A stretch of DNA of 64,000 bases. Origin: JAFAYN01 sp963733105. GTDB lineage: Bacteria; Gemmatimonadota; Gemmatimonadetes; Longimicrobiales; Longimicrobiaceae. The stretch is from NCBI GenBank assembly GCA_963733105.1, contig CAVTCB010000004.1, positions 62,001 through 126,000 of the forward strand. Reading direction: 5' to 3'. Made by a program: the position numbers and the translations under genes. Shown piece after piece: positions 42,901-51,943 of the stretch. Within the stretch, counting starts at the first letter, position 1. Every line of letters starts with the position of its first letter. Under the pieces are notes generated by a model. The model saw nothing but the letters and a program-made list of their open reading frames with translations, was not told where the DNA came from and ran no database searches.

Positions 42901-45900
42901 AGATCGAGGCCGCGATGCGGGCGCATCCGGGGGTGCGCGAAGCGGTGGTGGCGGCGCGCGAGGAGGGCGGCGCAGGCGGGCGCCGGCTGGTCGGATACGT
43001 GGTGGCGGCCGAGGGCGCGGAGGTCCCCGCGCCGGCGGAGCTGCGGGCGTGGCTGCGGGAGCGGCTCCCGGACTCCATGGTCCCGGCGGCGTTCGTGGGG
43101 CTGGAATCACTGCCGCTGACGCCCGGCGGCAAGACCGACCGGCTCGCGCTGCCGGCTCCGGAGCGGGCGGAGGACGCCGGGGCCCGCGCGCCGCGCACGC
43201 CGGTGGAGGAAGTGCTGGCGCAGATCTGGGCGGAGGTGCTGGGGCTCGGGCACGCCGGGGTGGGGGAAGACTTCTTCGAGCTGGGAGGGCACTCGCTCCT
43301 GGCGACCCGGCTGGTCTCTCGCGTGCGCGAGGTGCTCGGGGTGGAGCTGCCGCTGCGGGCCGTCTTCGAGGCTCCCACGATCGCCGCCCTGGCGGAGCGG
43401 GTGGAGGCGGCGAGCCGGGAAGGGACGCCACGGCCGCCTCCCCTGGTGCCGGTGCCCCGCGACGGCTCGCCGCTCCCGCTCTCCTTCGCGCAGCAGCGGC
43501 TCTGGTTCCTGGACCAGCTCGATCCCGGGAGCGCCGCCTACAACCTGCCGTACCCGCTCCGGGTCCGCGGCGGGCTGCGGGTGCGCGCGCTGGAGCGCGC
43601 GCTCCAGCGGGTCGTGCACCGTCACGAGTCGCTGCGCACGCGCTTCCCCGTGGCGGACGGAGAGCCGGTCCAGCGGGTGGAGCCCGCCGGTCCGGTCCGG
43701 CTCCCGGTGGTGGATCTGGGCGCGCTCGGCGAGGCGGCCCGCGAGGCCGAGATGCGGCGCCTCGTCGGCGACGAGGCGCGGCGGCCGTTCGACCTGGCCG
43801 CGGGCCCGCTGCTGCGCACGAGCGTGGTGCGCCTGGGCGGGGAGGACGCGGCGGTGCTGCTCACCCTGCACCACGTCGTCAGCGACGGCTGGAGCACGGG
43901 GGTCCTCGTGCGCGAGCTCTCGACGCTCTACGGCGCCTTCTCGCGCGGGGCGGAGGCGCGCCTGCCCGAGCTGCCGGTCCAGTACGCCGACTACGCCGTG
44001 TGGCAGCGGCGCTGGCTGTCGGGGGAGGTGCTGGAGGGGGAGCTGGTGTACTGGCGGGAGCGCCTGGCGGGAGCGCCGGCGCTCCTGGAGCTGCCCACGG
44101 ACCGGCCGCGCCCGGCCGTGCTGGGCGGGGCAGGGGCCGCTCGCGCGTTCCGGGTCCCGGCCCCGACGCTGCGCGCTCTGCGGCTCCTCTCGCGTCGCGA
44201 AGGGGCGACGCTGTTCATGACGCTCCTCTCGGCGTGGCAGGTCCTGCTGGGGCGCTACGCGGAGGCCGAGGACGTGGTGGTGGGGAGCCCCATCGCCGGG
44301 CGCACGCACGCGGAGCTGGAGGGGCTGATCGGCTTCTTCGTCAACATGCTGGTGCTGCGCGGCGACCTCTCGGGCGAGCCTGGCTTCCGCGAGCTGCTGG
44401 GGCGGACGCGGGAGACGATGCTGGGGGCGTACTCACACCAGGAGCTTCCCTTCGAGAAGCTGGTGGAGGAGCTGGGGGTCGAGCGCGACCTGGGCAGCAC
44501 GCCGCTCTTCCAGGTCATGCTCACCCTGCAGAACGTCGAGCGGGGCGAGCCCGTGCTCGGCGACCTCCGGCTGGATCTGCTCGACGGCGGGGGAGACACG
44601 GCGAAGGCCGACCTGAGCTTCACGCTGTGGGAGTCGGGAGAGGAGCTGGTCGGCTCCCTGCAGTACCGGACCGGGCTCTTCGATCCCGGGACCATCGACC
44701 GGCACCTCGAGCACCTGGGAGTGCTGCTGGAGGGGATCGCCTCGGACGCGGAGCGGGGGATCCGGCAGCTCCCCCTGCTCCCGGACGCGGAGCGCAGGCG
44801 CGTGGTGGCGGAGTGGAACGCCACGGGAGCAGCGTACGCCGCGCGTCCCGTCCACGAGCGGTTCGACGAGCAGGCGGAGCGCACCCCCGCGGCGGTCGCG
44901 GCGGTCTGCGGGTCCGAGTCCCTGACCTACGCGGAGCTGCGCCGCCGCGCCGACCGGGTCGCCGCGGCGCTGCGCGCCTCGGGGATCGGCCGGGGCTCCT
45001 ACGTCCCGGTCCTCCTGGACCGGGGCCTGGACGTCCCGGTGGCGATGCTGGGCGTGATGAAGTCCGGGGCGGCCTTCTCGCCCCTGGACGTACACTGGCC
45101 GGTGGCCCGGCTCCGGGCCATCCTCGACGACCTGGGGAGCGGAGTCGTCCTGGTGAACGGCGGCACCCCGTTCCGGGAGGAGGAGCTCGGTCGGACGCTC
45201 CTCCACGTGGACGGGGAGGACTCCCCCGGCGCGGCCCTCTCCGGTGGGCCCGTTCGCGTGGAGCCCGGGGACCCGATCTACGCCATCTACACCTCCGGAT
45301 CCACCGGGACCCCCAAGGCCGCGGTGGTCCCGCACCGGGGGATCGCCAACCGGTTCCGTTGGATGGACGAGTACTTCGGTGCGGGGGCCGCCGCGGTCGT
45401 GCTCCAGACCACGCGGCACGTGTACGACAGCGCCGTGTGGCAGCTGCTGTGGCCGCTGGTGAACGGGGGGCGGACCGTGCTCCCCCGCTCGGACGAGGAG
45501 CTGGCCGCGGAGCCGCTCGCCGGGCTGGTGCGCGCGCATGGCGTGACGATGACCGACTTCGTCCCCTCGGTCTTCAACTTCCTGGTCCCGCGCCTGGTCG
45601 GCGAGGGGGAGATCCGGCGCAGCCTCGCCTCGCTGCGCGCCGTGGTGGTGGGCGGAGAGCAGATCACCACGGCGACCACGCACGCCTTCCTCGGGTGCTT
45701 CCCGCAGGTGCGGGTCGTCAACCTGTACGGCCCCACCGAGGCGAGCATCGGCTGCATCTGCTACCAGGTGACGGGCGCCGAGGAAGGGCGCATCCCCATC
45801 GGGCGGCCGATCCACAACACGCAGGCGCTGGTGCTGGACCGGTGGCGGCAGCCGGTCCCGGTGGGAGTTCCCGGGGAGCTGTACCTCTCCGGGGCGTGCC

Positions 45901-47438
45901 TCGGGATCGGGTACCTCCACGACGAGCTCCGCACGGGCGAGGTCTTCGTGGAGAACCCCTTCCCGGAGCTGGGGTGCGGCCGGATGTACCGGACGGGGGA
46001 CCGCGTGCGCTGGCTCCCGGACGGGAACCTGGAGTTCCTCGGGCGCGTGGACGAGCAGATCAAGATCCGGGGCTTCCGGATCGAGCCGGGCGAGATCGAG
46101 ACGGCGCTGCGCGCCCACCCGGCGGTGCGGGAGGCCGTCGTGGCGGGGCGGGAGGACGCCCCGGGGCAGGCGCGCCTGATCGCCTACGTGGCCCCCGCGG
46201 TTGCCGGCGGGCTTTCGGTGGCGGTGCTGCGAGAGCACCTGGCGCTGCGGCTCCCGGCGTACATGGTGCCGGGCACGTTCGTGGAGCTGGAGCGGCTCCC
46301 GCTGAGCGCGAACGGAAAGGTGGACCGCCGCGCGCTGCCGGCGCCGGAGCGTCCCCGGACGGACGAGGAGTACGCCGCGCCCCGCGACGCGCTGGAGCTG
46401 ATGATCGTCGGCGCGTGGGAGGAGGTGCTCGGAATCTCGCCGGTCGGGGTGCGGGACAGCTTCTTCGAGCTGGGCGGCCACTCGCTTCTCGCCGTTCGCC
46501 TGGTCGGGAGGATCCAGAAGCTCACCGGACAGAGGCTCCCCCTGGCGAGCCTGTTCGCGGCTCCCACCGTGGAAGGGCTCGCGTCCGTGCTCCGGGGTGG
46601 AGCGGCGGGAGGAGCGGCGCGGCCGCTGGTGCCGATTCAGCCGGCCGGAAGCGAACGGCCGCTCTTCTTCGTCCACGCGGTGGGCGGGAACGTCATCGGC
46701 TACGCGGAGCTGAGCCGGCACCTGGGCTCCGGCCAGCCGTTCTACGGGCTCCAGTCCCGGGGACTGGACGGGGAGGCGGCGCCGCACACGCGCGTGGCGG
46801 CGATGGCCGCCGACTACCTGGCGGAGATCCGCACCGTCCAGCCGGAGGGGCCGTACCGCCTGGGCGGGTGGTCCATGGGCGGGCTCGTCGCGTTCGAGAT
46901 GGCGCGCCAGGCGGAAGCCAGGGGAGAATCGGTGGAGCTGCTGGCGCTGGTGGACCCGCCGCTGCCGGGCGAGGCGGATTCGCGCCCGCTCTCGGAAGCG
47001 GACGATCCGGGTCTCCTGGCGAGCTTCGCCCGGCACCTCGGGATTCCCGCGGAGATCCTCCCACTTCATCCGACGGAGCGGCTGCGGCACGCGTGGGAAG
47101 CAGCGCGCGGGGAGGGCATCGTGCCCCCCGACCTGGATCTCACCCGCTTCGGCCGGCTGTGGAACGTCTTCAGGCACAACGTGGAAGCCCTGCGGCTCTA
47201 CCGACCCGGCCACGGCTCGGCCGGCGTCGACATGCTGATCATCTACGCGGAGGAACGGAACGCGCCTCCGGAGACGGCCACCGCGGCGTGGCGGGCGCTC
47301 ACGAGTGGGCGGGTGGAGCTCGCGGTCTCGCCGGGCGACCACTTCAGCATGGTCCGGGAGCCCCACGTCCGTGAGCTCGCCGCCATGCTCGCGGGCGTCC
47401 TCGCGTCCCTGCCCGACCCGATCTCCGGAATCCCTTGA
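36988..47438 (+). CDS. Trimodular non-ribosomal peptide synthetase with terminal thioesterase (frame broken four times)
   Basis: One gene encodes C-A-T, C-A-T, C-A-T-TE, 3482 residues after repair. Approximate positions: C1 37087-38430 (HHVVSDGWS), A1 38465-39930, T1 39985-40190 (LGGHSLL, phosphopantetheine Ser codon at 40083), C2 40260-41590 (HHIVSDAWS, Ala for the usual Gly), A2 41680-43130, T2 43198-43400, C3 43474-44800 (HHVVSDGWS), A3 44860-46340, T3 46378-46600, TE 46620-47430 (GGWSMGG nucleophile, GDHFSMV His). All A domains keep YTSGSTG and the final GK Lys. Specificity residues read by eye: A1 D-F-W-N-V-G-M-V-H-K, one step from the classical threonine code; A2 D-A-M-H-V-G-G-V-T-K and A3 D-S-W-D-V-G-L-I-G-K, which I cannot assign. 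No epimerase domain is present. A condensation domain at the start suggests N-acylation or an upstream partner. Frame breaks, all in module 1: one base missing near 38186, one extra near 38301, 39127 and 39162; the net +2 matches the length (10451 nt). AGGAGG precedes the ATG. No MbtH, PPTase, transporter operon or tailoring gene is adjacent. Confidence 0.93.
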
Positions 47439-47647
47439 GCCTCGACCGGTATCTCCTCTTCGTGGCCGGCAGCGTGCTGCTCGGGGTGACGGTCTGCGTC
47501 ATCGCGCTCGCGATCAACATCCCGCTGGTGTTCGTGGCGAGCCGCGTCTCGGAGCGGCTGCGCCGGAACGGCGCGACGGCCCACCACCTGACGCGGCTGA
47601 TGGGTGTGGTGTTCATCCTCATCGGGCTGCAGGTGGCGCTGACGTGA
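47435..47647 (+). CDS. Small two-helix membrane protein coupled to the NRPS, LysE-like fragment
   Basis: A 70-residue frame starting with TTG that overlaps the NRPS stop (TTGA). Helix 1 is about residues 6-34 (YLLFVAGSVLLGVTVCVIALAINIPLVFV); a basic loop (SRVSERLRRNG) and helix 2 (RLMGVVFILIGLQVAL) follow. The ends resemble the first and last segments of LysE/RhtB amino-acid exporters, as if the centre had been lost. It could be an internally deleted exporter or an unrelated small protein. Start choice is tentative; ATG is absent. Confidence 0.5.
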   Translation: MSLDRYLLFVAGSVLLGVTVCVIALAINIPLVFVASRVSERLRRNGATAHHLTRLMGVVFILIGLQVALT

Positions 47648-47728
47648 GAAAGGTTGCCGTGGACGCCGTGAGCCCGTACCGTGCCGGCAGGGCTCCACGC
47701 ACGCCACCCACCACGCCGGAGCAGGCCC

Positions 47729-48229
47729 ATGAACCCAGCATCCGCGCCGGACGCCCCGGTGACCGTGCACACCCCCCGCGGCGGCTTCCGCACCGAGATC
47801 CGGGTGGCCGACCACCGGCTGGTGTCGGACGAGCCCGCGTCGCTGGGCGGCACGGGCGCCGGGCCCACCCCGTACGACCTCCTCCTCGCCGGCCTGGGCG
47901 CGTGCACCGGGATGACGCTCCGAATGTACGCCGACCGCAAGGGGTGGCCGCTGGAGGACGTAGTGGTCCGCCTGCGCCACGGCCGCACGCACGAGGCCGA
48001 CTGCGAGAACTGCAGGTCGCCGGACTCTCGCCTGGACCGGGTGGAGCGCGAGATCGAGCTGGTGGGGGCGCTCGACGCCGGGCAGCGCGCCCGCCTCCTG
48101 CACATCGCCAACCAGTGCCCCGTGCACCGCACCCTCGCGACCGGCTTCCAGGTGGAGACCCGCCTGGTGGAGGAGAGCGCGGCGGATCAGCTCGCCGGCC
48201 CGCCGGAGCGTGCCGTCCAGGCCTCGTAA
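47729..48229 (+). CDS. OsmC family peroxidase-like protein
   Basis: A 166-residue OsmC-type protein, a thiol-dependent peroxidase family. The redox cysteines are both present: GLGACTGMTLRMYAD near residue 61 and NQCPVHRTL near residue 130. GGTGAGPTPYDLLLAGLG leads into the first, as in the subgroup whose members follow esterase or YhfA-like proteins. The CENC pair near residue 91-94 is an extra CxxC not found in OsmC itself. I start at the ATG at 47729; an upstream GTG-type start gives only an Arg/Pro-rich lead. Its 3' end overlaps the convergent amine-oxidase gene by 43 nt. Confidence 0.88.
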   Translation: MNPASAPDAPVTVHTPRGGFRTEIRVADHRLVSDEPASLGGTGAGPTPYDLLLAGLGACTGMTLRMYADRKGWPLEDVVVRLRHGRTHEADCENCRSPDSRLDRVEREIELVGALDAGQRARLLHIANQCPVHRTLATGFQVETRLVEESAADQLAGPPERAVQAS

Positions 48230-49440
48230 GCGGCCCTCTGCTCGGGAGTCATCCCGGCGGCCTGCTCCCGCAGGCTCGCCAGGCTGAACGGGGCCAGGTC
48301 GATCCGGCTCCCGCCCGCCGTCAGCCGCTCGGCCAGCGCTTCGCCGAGCGCCGCCGAGTGCTTGAAGCCGTGGCCCGAGCAGGCCGACGCCACCGTCACG
48401 CCCTCGATCTCCGGGTGCGCGTCGATCACGAAGCGCCCGCCCGGCGCCTCCGTGTACATGCAGACCGCCGTCCGGAGGCTGCGCGGACCCACCCCGGGGA
48501 GGTAGGGCGCGACGTAGTCCGCGTACATCGCGGCGATCTCGCCGGGCGCGACCGTCCGCTCGACCCGGTCCGGATCGACCACGGCGCCGCCCAGCGGAGT
48601 GGCCACCTTGATCCCGCCGTCCGGCCCTCCGACCGAGGGGAAGCCGTAGATCCCCCGCGGCCTGTCGGGAAGCTCCCAGATGAAGACCGGGCACCGCTCC
48701 GGCGAGAACGCCCCGGCCTCCCCCGCGACCTCGAACCAGTGCATCACCTGCCGGGTCACCCGGAACAGGCCGCCGTAGGGCCGCCCGAGTAGCTCCGGGA
48801 GCCAGGCGCCCGCGGCCACGAGCATCCGGTCGGCCGAGAAGGCCCCGCCGCTCGTCTCCACCCCGACGCCGCCGCCGGTGCTCCGGAAGCCCTCCCCCTT
48901 CTCGCCGGGCCGTACCACGGCCCCGTGCCGCGCGGCGAGCTCCAGGTGGGCGCGCACGCACTCCTCCACCCGCAGGTAGCCCGCCCCGGGCTCGAAGTAT
49001 CCCACCTCGTGCGCCTGCACCCTGAACTGGGGAAATCGGCGCCGGATGGCCGCGGCGTCCAGGACCTCGTGCTCGATCCCGTACCGCTCCGCCACGGCCA
49101 GCGTGGTCTCGAAGAAGTCGGCCACGCCGTGGTTGACGGCCCTCTGCTCCCGGTTCGACACGACGAGCACGCCGCAGGTGGTGAGCAGGCTCCTCCCCGT
49201 CTCGCGCTCCATCTCCCGCCAGAGCTCGTGGGAGCGGAGGGCCAGCGGCGTGTATTCCGGCCCTTCCCCGATGGCGAGGCGCGTGATCCGCGTGTCGCCG
49301 TGCGTCGAGCCGAACGGGTGCGGCGGGGCGTAGCGGTCCATCCCCAGGACCTTCTGGCCGGACTTCGCCAGGTGGTAGAGCGCGGCGCTCCCGAGGCCGC
49401 CCAGTCCCAGCACGATGGTGTCGAAGTGGTCCATTGGCAT
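48187..49440 (-). CDS. N-methyltryptophan/sarcosine oxidase-like flavoprotein
   Basis: A 417-residue FAD-dependent amine oxidase of the MTOX/monomeric sarcosine oxidase family (sometimes solA). The dinucleotide motif near the start is GLGGLGSAALYHLA (Gly-rich but not strict GxGxxG). FGSTHGDTRITRLA is characteristic of the family. A CMYTEAPGGRFVIDAHP segment holds the Cys that carries FAD covalently in relatives, and SACSGHGFKHSAALGE completes the flavin site. Start: ATG 49440 (MPMDHFDTIVLG); the next ATG at 49434 is possible. Substrate unknown. It lies downstream of the NRPS on the opposite strand; a role in tailoring is not supported by anything visible. Confidence 0.87.
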   Translation of the reverse strand: MPMDHFDTIVLGLGGLGSAALYHLAKSGQKVLGMDRYAPPHPFGSTHGDTRITRLAIGEGPEYTPLALRSHELWREMERETGRSLLTTCGVLVVSNREQRAVNHGVADFFETTLAVAERYGIEHEVLDAAAIRRRFPQFRVQAHEVGYFEPGAGYLRVEECVRAHLELAARHGAVVRPGEKGEGFRSTGGGVGVETSGGAFSADRMLVAAGAWLPELLGRPYGGLFRVTRQVMHWFEVAGEAGAFSPERCPVFIWELPDRPRGIYGFPSVGGPDGGIKVATPLGGAVVDPDRVERTVAPGEIAAMYADYVAPYLPGVGPRSLRTAVCMYTEAPGGRFVIDAHPEIEGVTVASACSGHGFKHSAALGEALAERLTAGGSRIDLAPFSLASLREQAAGMTPEQRAAYEAWTARSGGPAS

Positions 49441-49494
49441 GATGAACGGCGGGGTTTGGGCGTGCCCCCCGCTGGCGCGGGGGTCGGGCTGCGG

Positions 49495-49556
49495 CTCCGT
49501 AGGACACGATACGACCGTGTCCAACGGAGTCGAGCCCCGCAAACTACGCGGGTCTC
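49495..49556 (+). repeat. Long hairpin joined to a single AAAC-loop module (copy R5)
   Basis: First a stem CTCCGT-A-GGACACG with CGTGTCC-A-ACGGAG (49495-49529, loop ATACGAC), pairing except for one A-A mismatch. Then one AAAC-loop module at 49532-49556: GAGCC, stem CCGC/GCGG, loop AAACTAC, GTCTC. Here the outer pair is C...G (CGAG/CTCG) instead of the G...C in other copies, with pairing kept. Confidence 0.7.
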
Positions 49557-49622
49557 GCCGCTTCGCGCTCGCATCCCTCACGCGACTTCCGCCCGTACCT
49601 GTAGTTCTGTCGTTGTCTTGCT

Positions 49623-49722
49623 CCCCTCCCCCCTTGTGGGGGAGGGGCCGGGGGAGGGGGGTACGCCTGGCGCTCGGAAGCCGCCGCTCGCGTCACCCCC
49701 TCTCCCCTTGTGGGAGAGGGGG
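49623..49722. repeat. Two C-rich hairpins with CTTGT loops
   Basis: CCCCTCCCCC/GGGGGAGGGG (49623-49647) and CCCCCTCTCCC/GGGAGAGGGGG (49696-49722), both with loop CTTGT and each followed by a GGGCCGGGGG-type stretch. They match the arms of the repeats at 4833 and 57932. The rest of 49557-49832 shows no gene. Confidence 0.75.
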
Positions 49723-49743
49723 CCGGGGGGTGAGGGCCGGAAC

Positions 49744-49776
49744 GCGGAAGCGGCGACCGACGGTCGCCGCTTCCGC
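49744..49776 (-). terminator. Strong hairpin after parB
   Basis: A perfect 15-bp stem GCGGAAGCGGCGACC with its complement and a 3-nt loop, 57 bp beyond the parB stop. There is no U tract, so termination may be partial or it may protect the 3' end. Confidence 0.5.
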
Positions 49777-49832
49777 ATCCGCCGGTGCCGCAACGGCTTG
49801 GGTCCGGTGGATTCCGTCACCCGAGACGATGT

Positions 49833-50819
49833 CTACCCGCCGTCCTCCTCCAGCGCCCGCTCCATCGCCTCCAGCTGCTCCTGCACCTTCTGGAGGTCGC
49901 GCCGCGCGTTGCGGATCGAGGCGCGGTCGCGCGTCAGCTCCGGGGGGAGGGTGAGCTTCACCTGGAAGGCGCCCCCCCGGGTGGTGCCGGCGGAGAAGCG
50001 CTTCCGCGCCGGGCGGCCGGCGCGCTTCTTCGGCGCGAGGTCGCGCAGGGCCACGGGCACCATCCGCTCCGTCGGGCGCTCCTTCGCGAAGCGGCGGATC
50101 GCCCGGTCGCGCACCTCGTCCCCCGGCTTCGGCGCGTGCTCCTGGAGCCACTGCACCAGCGCGTACAGCGGCCGCAGCGGCGCCTCCGGCCACGCCTCCC
50201 GAACCGCCTCCCGCTCCTCCGCCGAGAGCCCGCCCACCACGAACAGGTAGCGCTGCACCACGCGCTCGTCCGTCCCCGTCAGCTCCGACAGCTGCCGCGT
50301 GGGGAGGGCCTCGTCCCGCCCGGAGACCGCCACCGCGAAGAACTGCTCCGCCGTCTCCAGCGGGAGGAGCGCCGCGCGGGCGTTGTTCTCCACCACCTGC
50401 GCCAGCCGGAGGCGCCGGTCCCCCTCCTCCGTCCGGTCCGGGGGAGGGCACACCAGGATGGGGACCTGCCGCAGCTCCTCGTGTCCCTCGGCGATCAGCT
50501 CGGTGAGGGCGCGGAAGCGGCGCTCCCCGTGCTTGATGGTGAAGCCGACGCTCTCCTTCCAGTAGATCTGGATCGGGTTCTCCAGCCCCCCCAGCGCGAC
50601 GATCGCGCGCTTCAGCTCGTCCAGCCGCTCCCGGTCGAACGACTTGCGCGGCTGGTCCGGGTCCGCGTGCAGCTGCTCGATGGGGAGCGTCGCGTTCCCC
50701 GTGCGCGCCCCGCTCAGGAGCTGCTCCGTCTCCTGCTTGGCCGCCACGGCGGGCGCCGCCGTCCGGGCCAGGTTCTCCTTCGCCCGCTCCCGAAGCGCGG
50801 CGGCGTTGGGGCGCGCCAT
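49833..50819 (-). CDS. parB: ParB-family partition protein
   Basis: A 328-residue ParB. The CTP-binding/N-terminal core spans about residues 45-135: LPIEQLHADPDQPRKSFD, the PIQIYW strand and the KHGERRFRAL arginine motif. The helix-turn-helix region is about 155-205 (PTRQLSELTGTDERVVQRYLF). The C-terminal part is basic, then coiled (RDLQKVQEQLEAMERALEE), as in dimerisation tails. The ATG at 50819 shares one base with the parA stop (TGATG), so the pair is coupled. It lacks the usual chromosomal neighbours (gidAB) in this window, suggesting a second or plasmid-derived locus. Confidence 0.88.
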   Translation of the reverse strand: MARPNAAALRERAKENLARTAAPAVAAKQETEQLLSGARTGNATLPIEQLHADPDQPRKSFDRERLDELKRAIVALGGLENPIQIYWKESVGFTIKHGERRFRALTELIAEGHEELRQVPILVCPPPDRTEEGDRRLRLAQVVENNARAALLPLETAEQFFAVAVSGRDEALPTRQLSELTGTDERVVQRYLFVVGGLSAEEREAVREAWPEAPLRPLYALVQWLQEHAPKPGDEVRDRAIRRFAKERPTERMVPVALRDLAPKKRAGRPARKRFSAGTTRGGAFQVKLTLPPELTRDRASIRNARRDLQKVQEQLEAMERALEEDGG

Positions 50820-51643
50820 CAGACCCCCGCCCCCGCGTACCCGATCGTCTGCGCCCACTCCTCCGCCAGCGCCGCGAAGTCGCGGATCGCCTCGCGGTCG
50901 CCCATCTGCTGCACGCTCACCCGGAACGAGCTGGCGCGCTGGATCGCCTTGAGCGTCCGGATGCGCGACGCGTACACGGGGTAGTGGGGGAGCACCTCCC
51001 CCAGCGTCTCCGCCGCGATCTGCGCGTCCACGTCGCCCCGCGGCCCCGCCGTGGAGATCACCAGCCCGTCCACCTGGAGCCCCGGGTTGGCCCCGCGCCG
51101 GATCTCCTCCACCATCTCGAAGAAGTCCATCGTGCTCTCGATGGAGTTCCCCCCCGGCTGGAGCGGGACCAGCACCCCGCTGCTCGCCACCAGGGCCGAG
51201 CGCACCAGCCGCCCCGTGCGCGAGCCCGGGAGGTCGATGAACACCAGGTCGTAGTCCTCCGCCAGCAGGGCCAGGTTGTCCTTGAAGTCGAACTCCTTGC
51301 CGCGCACCCCGTCCGCCGCCTCCAGCCCGTCCGCGTGCGCGGGGACGATGTCGATCGGCTCGTTCTCCGCGCGGCGGACCGCCGCCCGCACGCGCTCCAG
51401 GTGCCCCGCCCGGTCCCCGTTGCGCGGGACGGCCTGGAAGAGCGCCGCGCTGCTCTCCCCCGCGCCCGCGGCCTCCACCCCCAGCCAGCGGCTGGCGGTG
51501 CGCAGCGGCTCCAGGTCCACGAAGAGCACCCGCTGCGGCGGGAGCCCCGCCACCCCGTGCCCGAGCATGCAGGCCAGGTTCACGGCGTTGGTGGTCTTCC
51601 CGGAGCCTCCCTTGAGGTTCCCGACGGTGGTGGTGCGTGCCAT
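50819..51643 (-). CDS. parA: ParA-family partition ATPase
   Basis: A 274-residue ParA/Soj-type ATPase. The deviant Walker A motif KGGSGKTTNAVNLA with its signature first Lys is near residue 11. The switch segment reads VLFVDLEP where most relatives have VDxDPQ, and Walker B is LVFIDLPGS. A LVPLQPGGNSIEST strand and GLVISTAGPRGDV follow. There is no N-terminal DNA-binding domain, so it is the small type Ib-like or chromosomal type rather than the P1 type. First gene of the leftward parAB pair, divergent from the TPR gene across a 300-bp gap. Confidence 0.88.
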   Translation of the reverse strand: MARTTTVGNLKGGSGKTTNAVNLACMLGHGVAGLPPQRVLFVDLEPLRTASRWLGVEAAGAGESSAALFQAVPRNGDRAGHLERVRAAVRRAENEPIDIVPAHADGLEAADGVRGKEFDFKDNLALLAEDYDLVFIDLPGSRTGRLVRSALVASSGVLVPLQPGGNSIESTMDFFEMVEEIRRGANPGLQVDGLVISTAGPRGDVDAQIAAETLGEVLPHYPVYASRIRTLKAIQRASSFRVSVQQMGDREAIRDFAALAEEWAQTIGYAGAGV

Positions 51644-51943
51644 ACGTGTCTGCGGAGCTCCGGTGGTCGTTTGCTGCTGCGGGCGTGGACCGGCGCCTGG
51701 ATTTTACCCGATCTCCCGCGCCGCGGGCAAGTGCGGCGCCCGAGCGCTCGCGGCGCGACTCACGGTCGCCGCCGCCGCAACGTGCTGCCGGGAAAGGGGA
51801 TGCGGTGCGCCGATTTCACGTGCGTCCCCGCCGCCACTCGCGGTGGCGGGGACGGCGCTCTATACTTGGCCCCGGGGCCGGCGTCCTGGCAGGGCTCTTG
51901 CGCCCGGCGGGGACGGAATCACGCGAACGGGGAAGGGGACCGG
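51644..51943. other. 300-bp divergent intergenic region (parAB / TPR gene)
   Basis: No gene found. It contains an inverted repeat CCGCCAC-TCGCG-GTGGCGG near 51829-51848, a TATACT -10-like element near 51860 pointing to the TPR gene, and at about 51816 the 9-mer TTTCACGTG, which equals the left and central part of the classical parS palindrome. The other half of that palindrome is not conserved. Confidence 0.4.

Noticed and set aside
47435..47647. Full LysE exporter
   Set aside because: Only about 70 residues and two helices are present; the central conserved region is missing.
51816..51824. Complete parS site
   Set aside because: Only TTTCACGTG matches; the right half of the palindrome is not conserved, so I list it as a half site at most.
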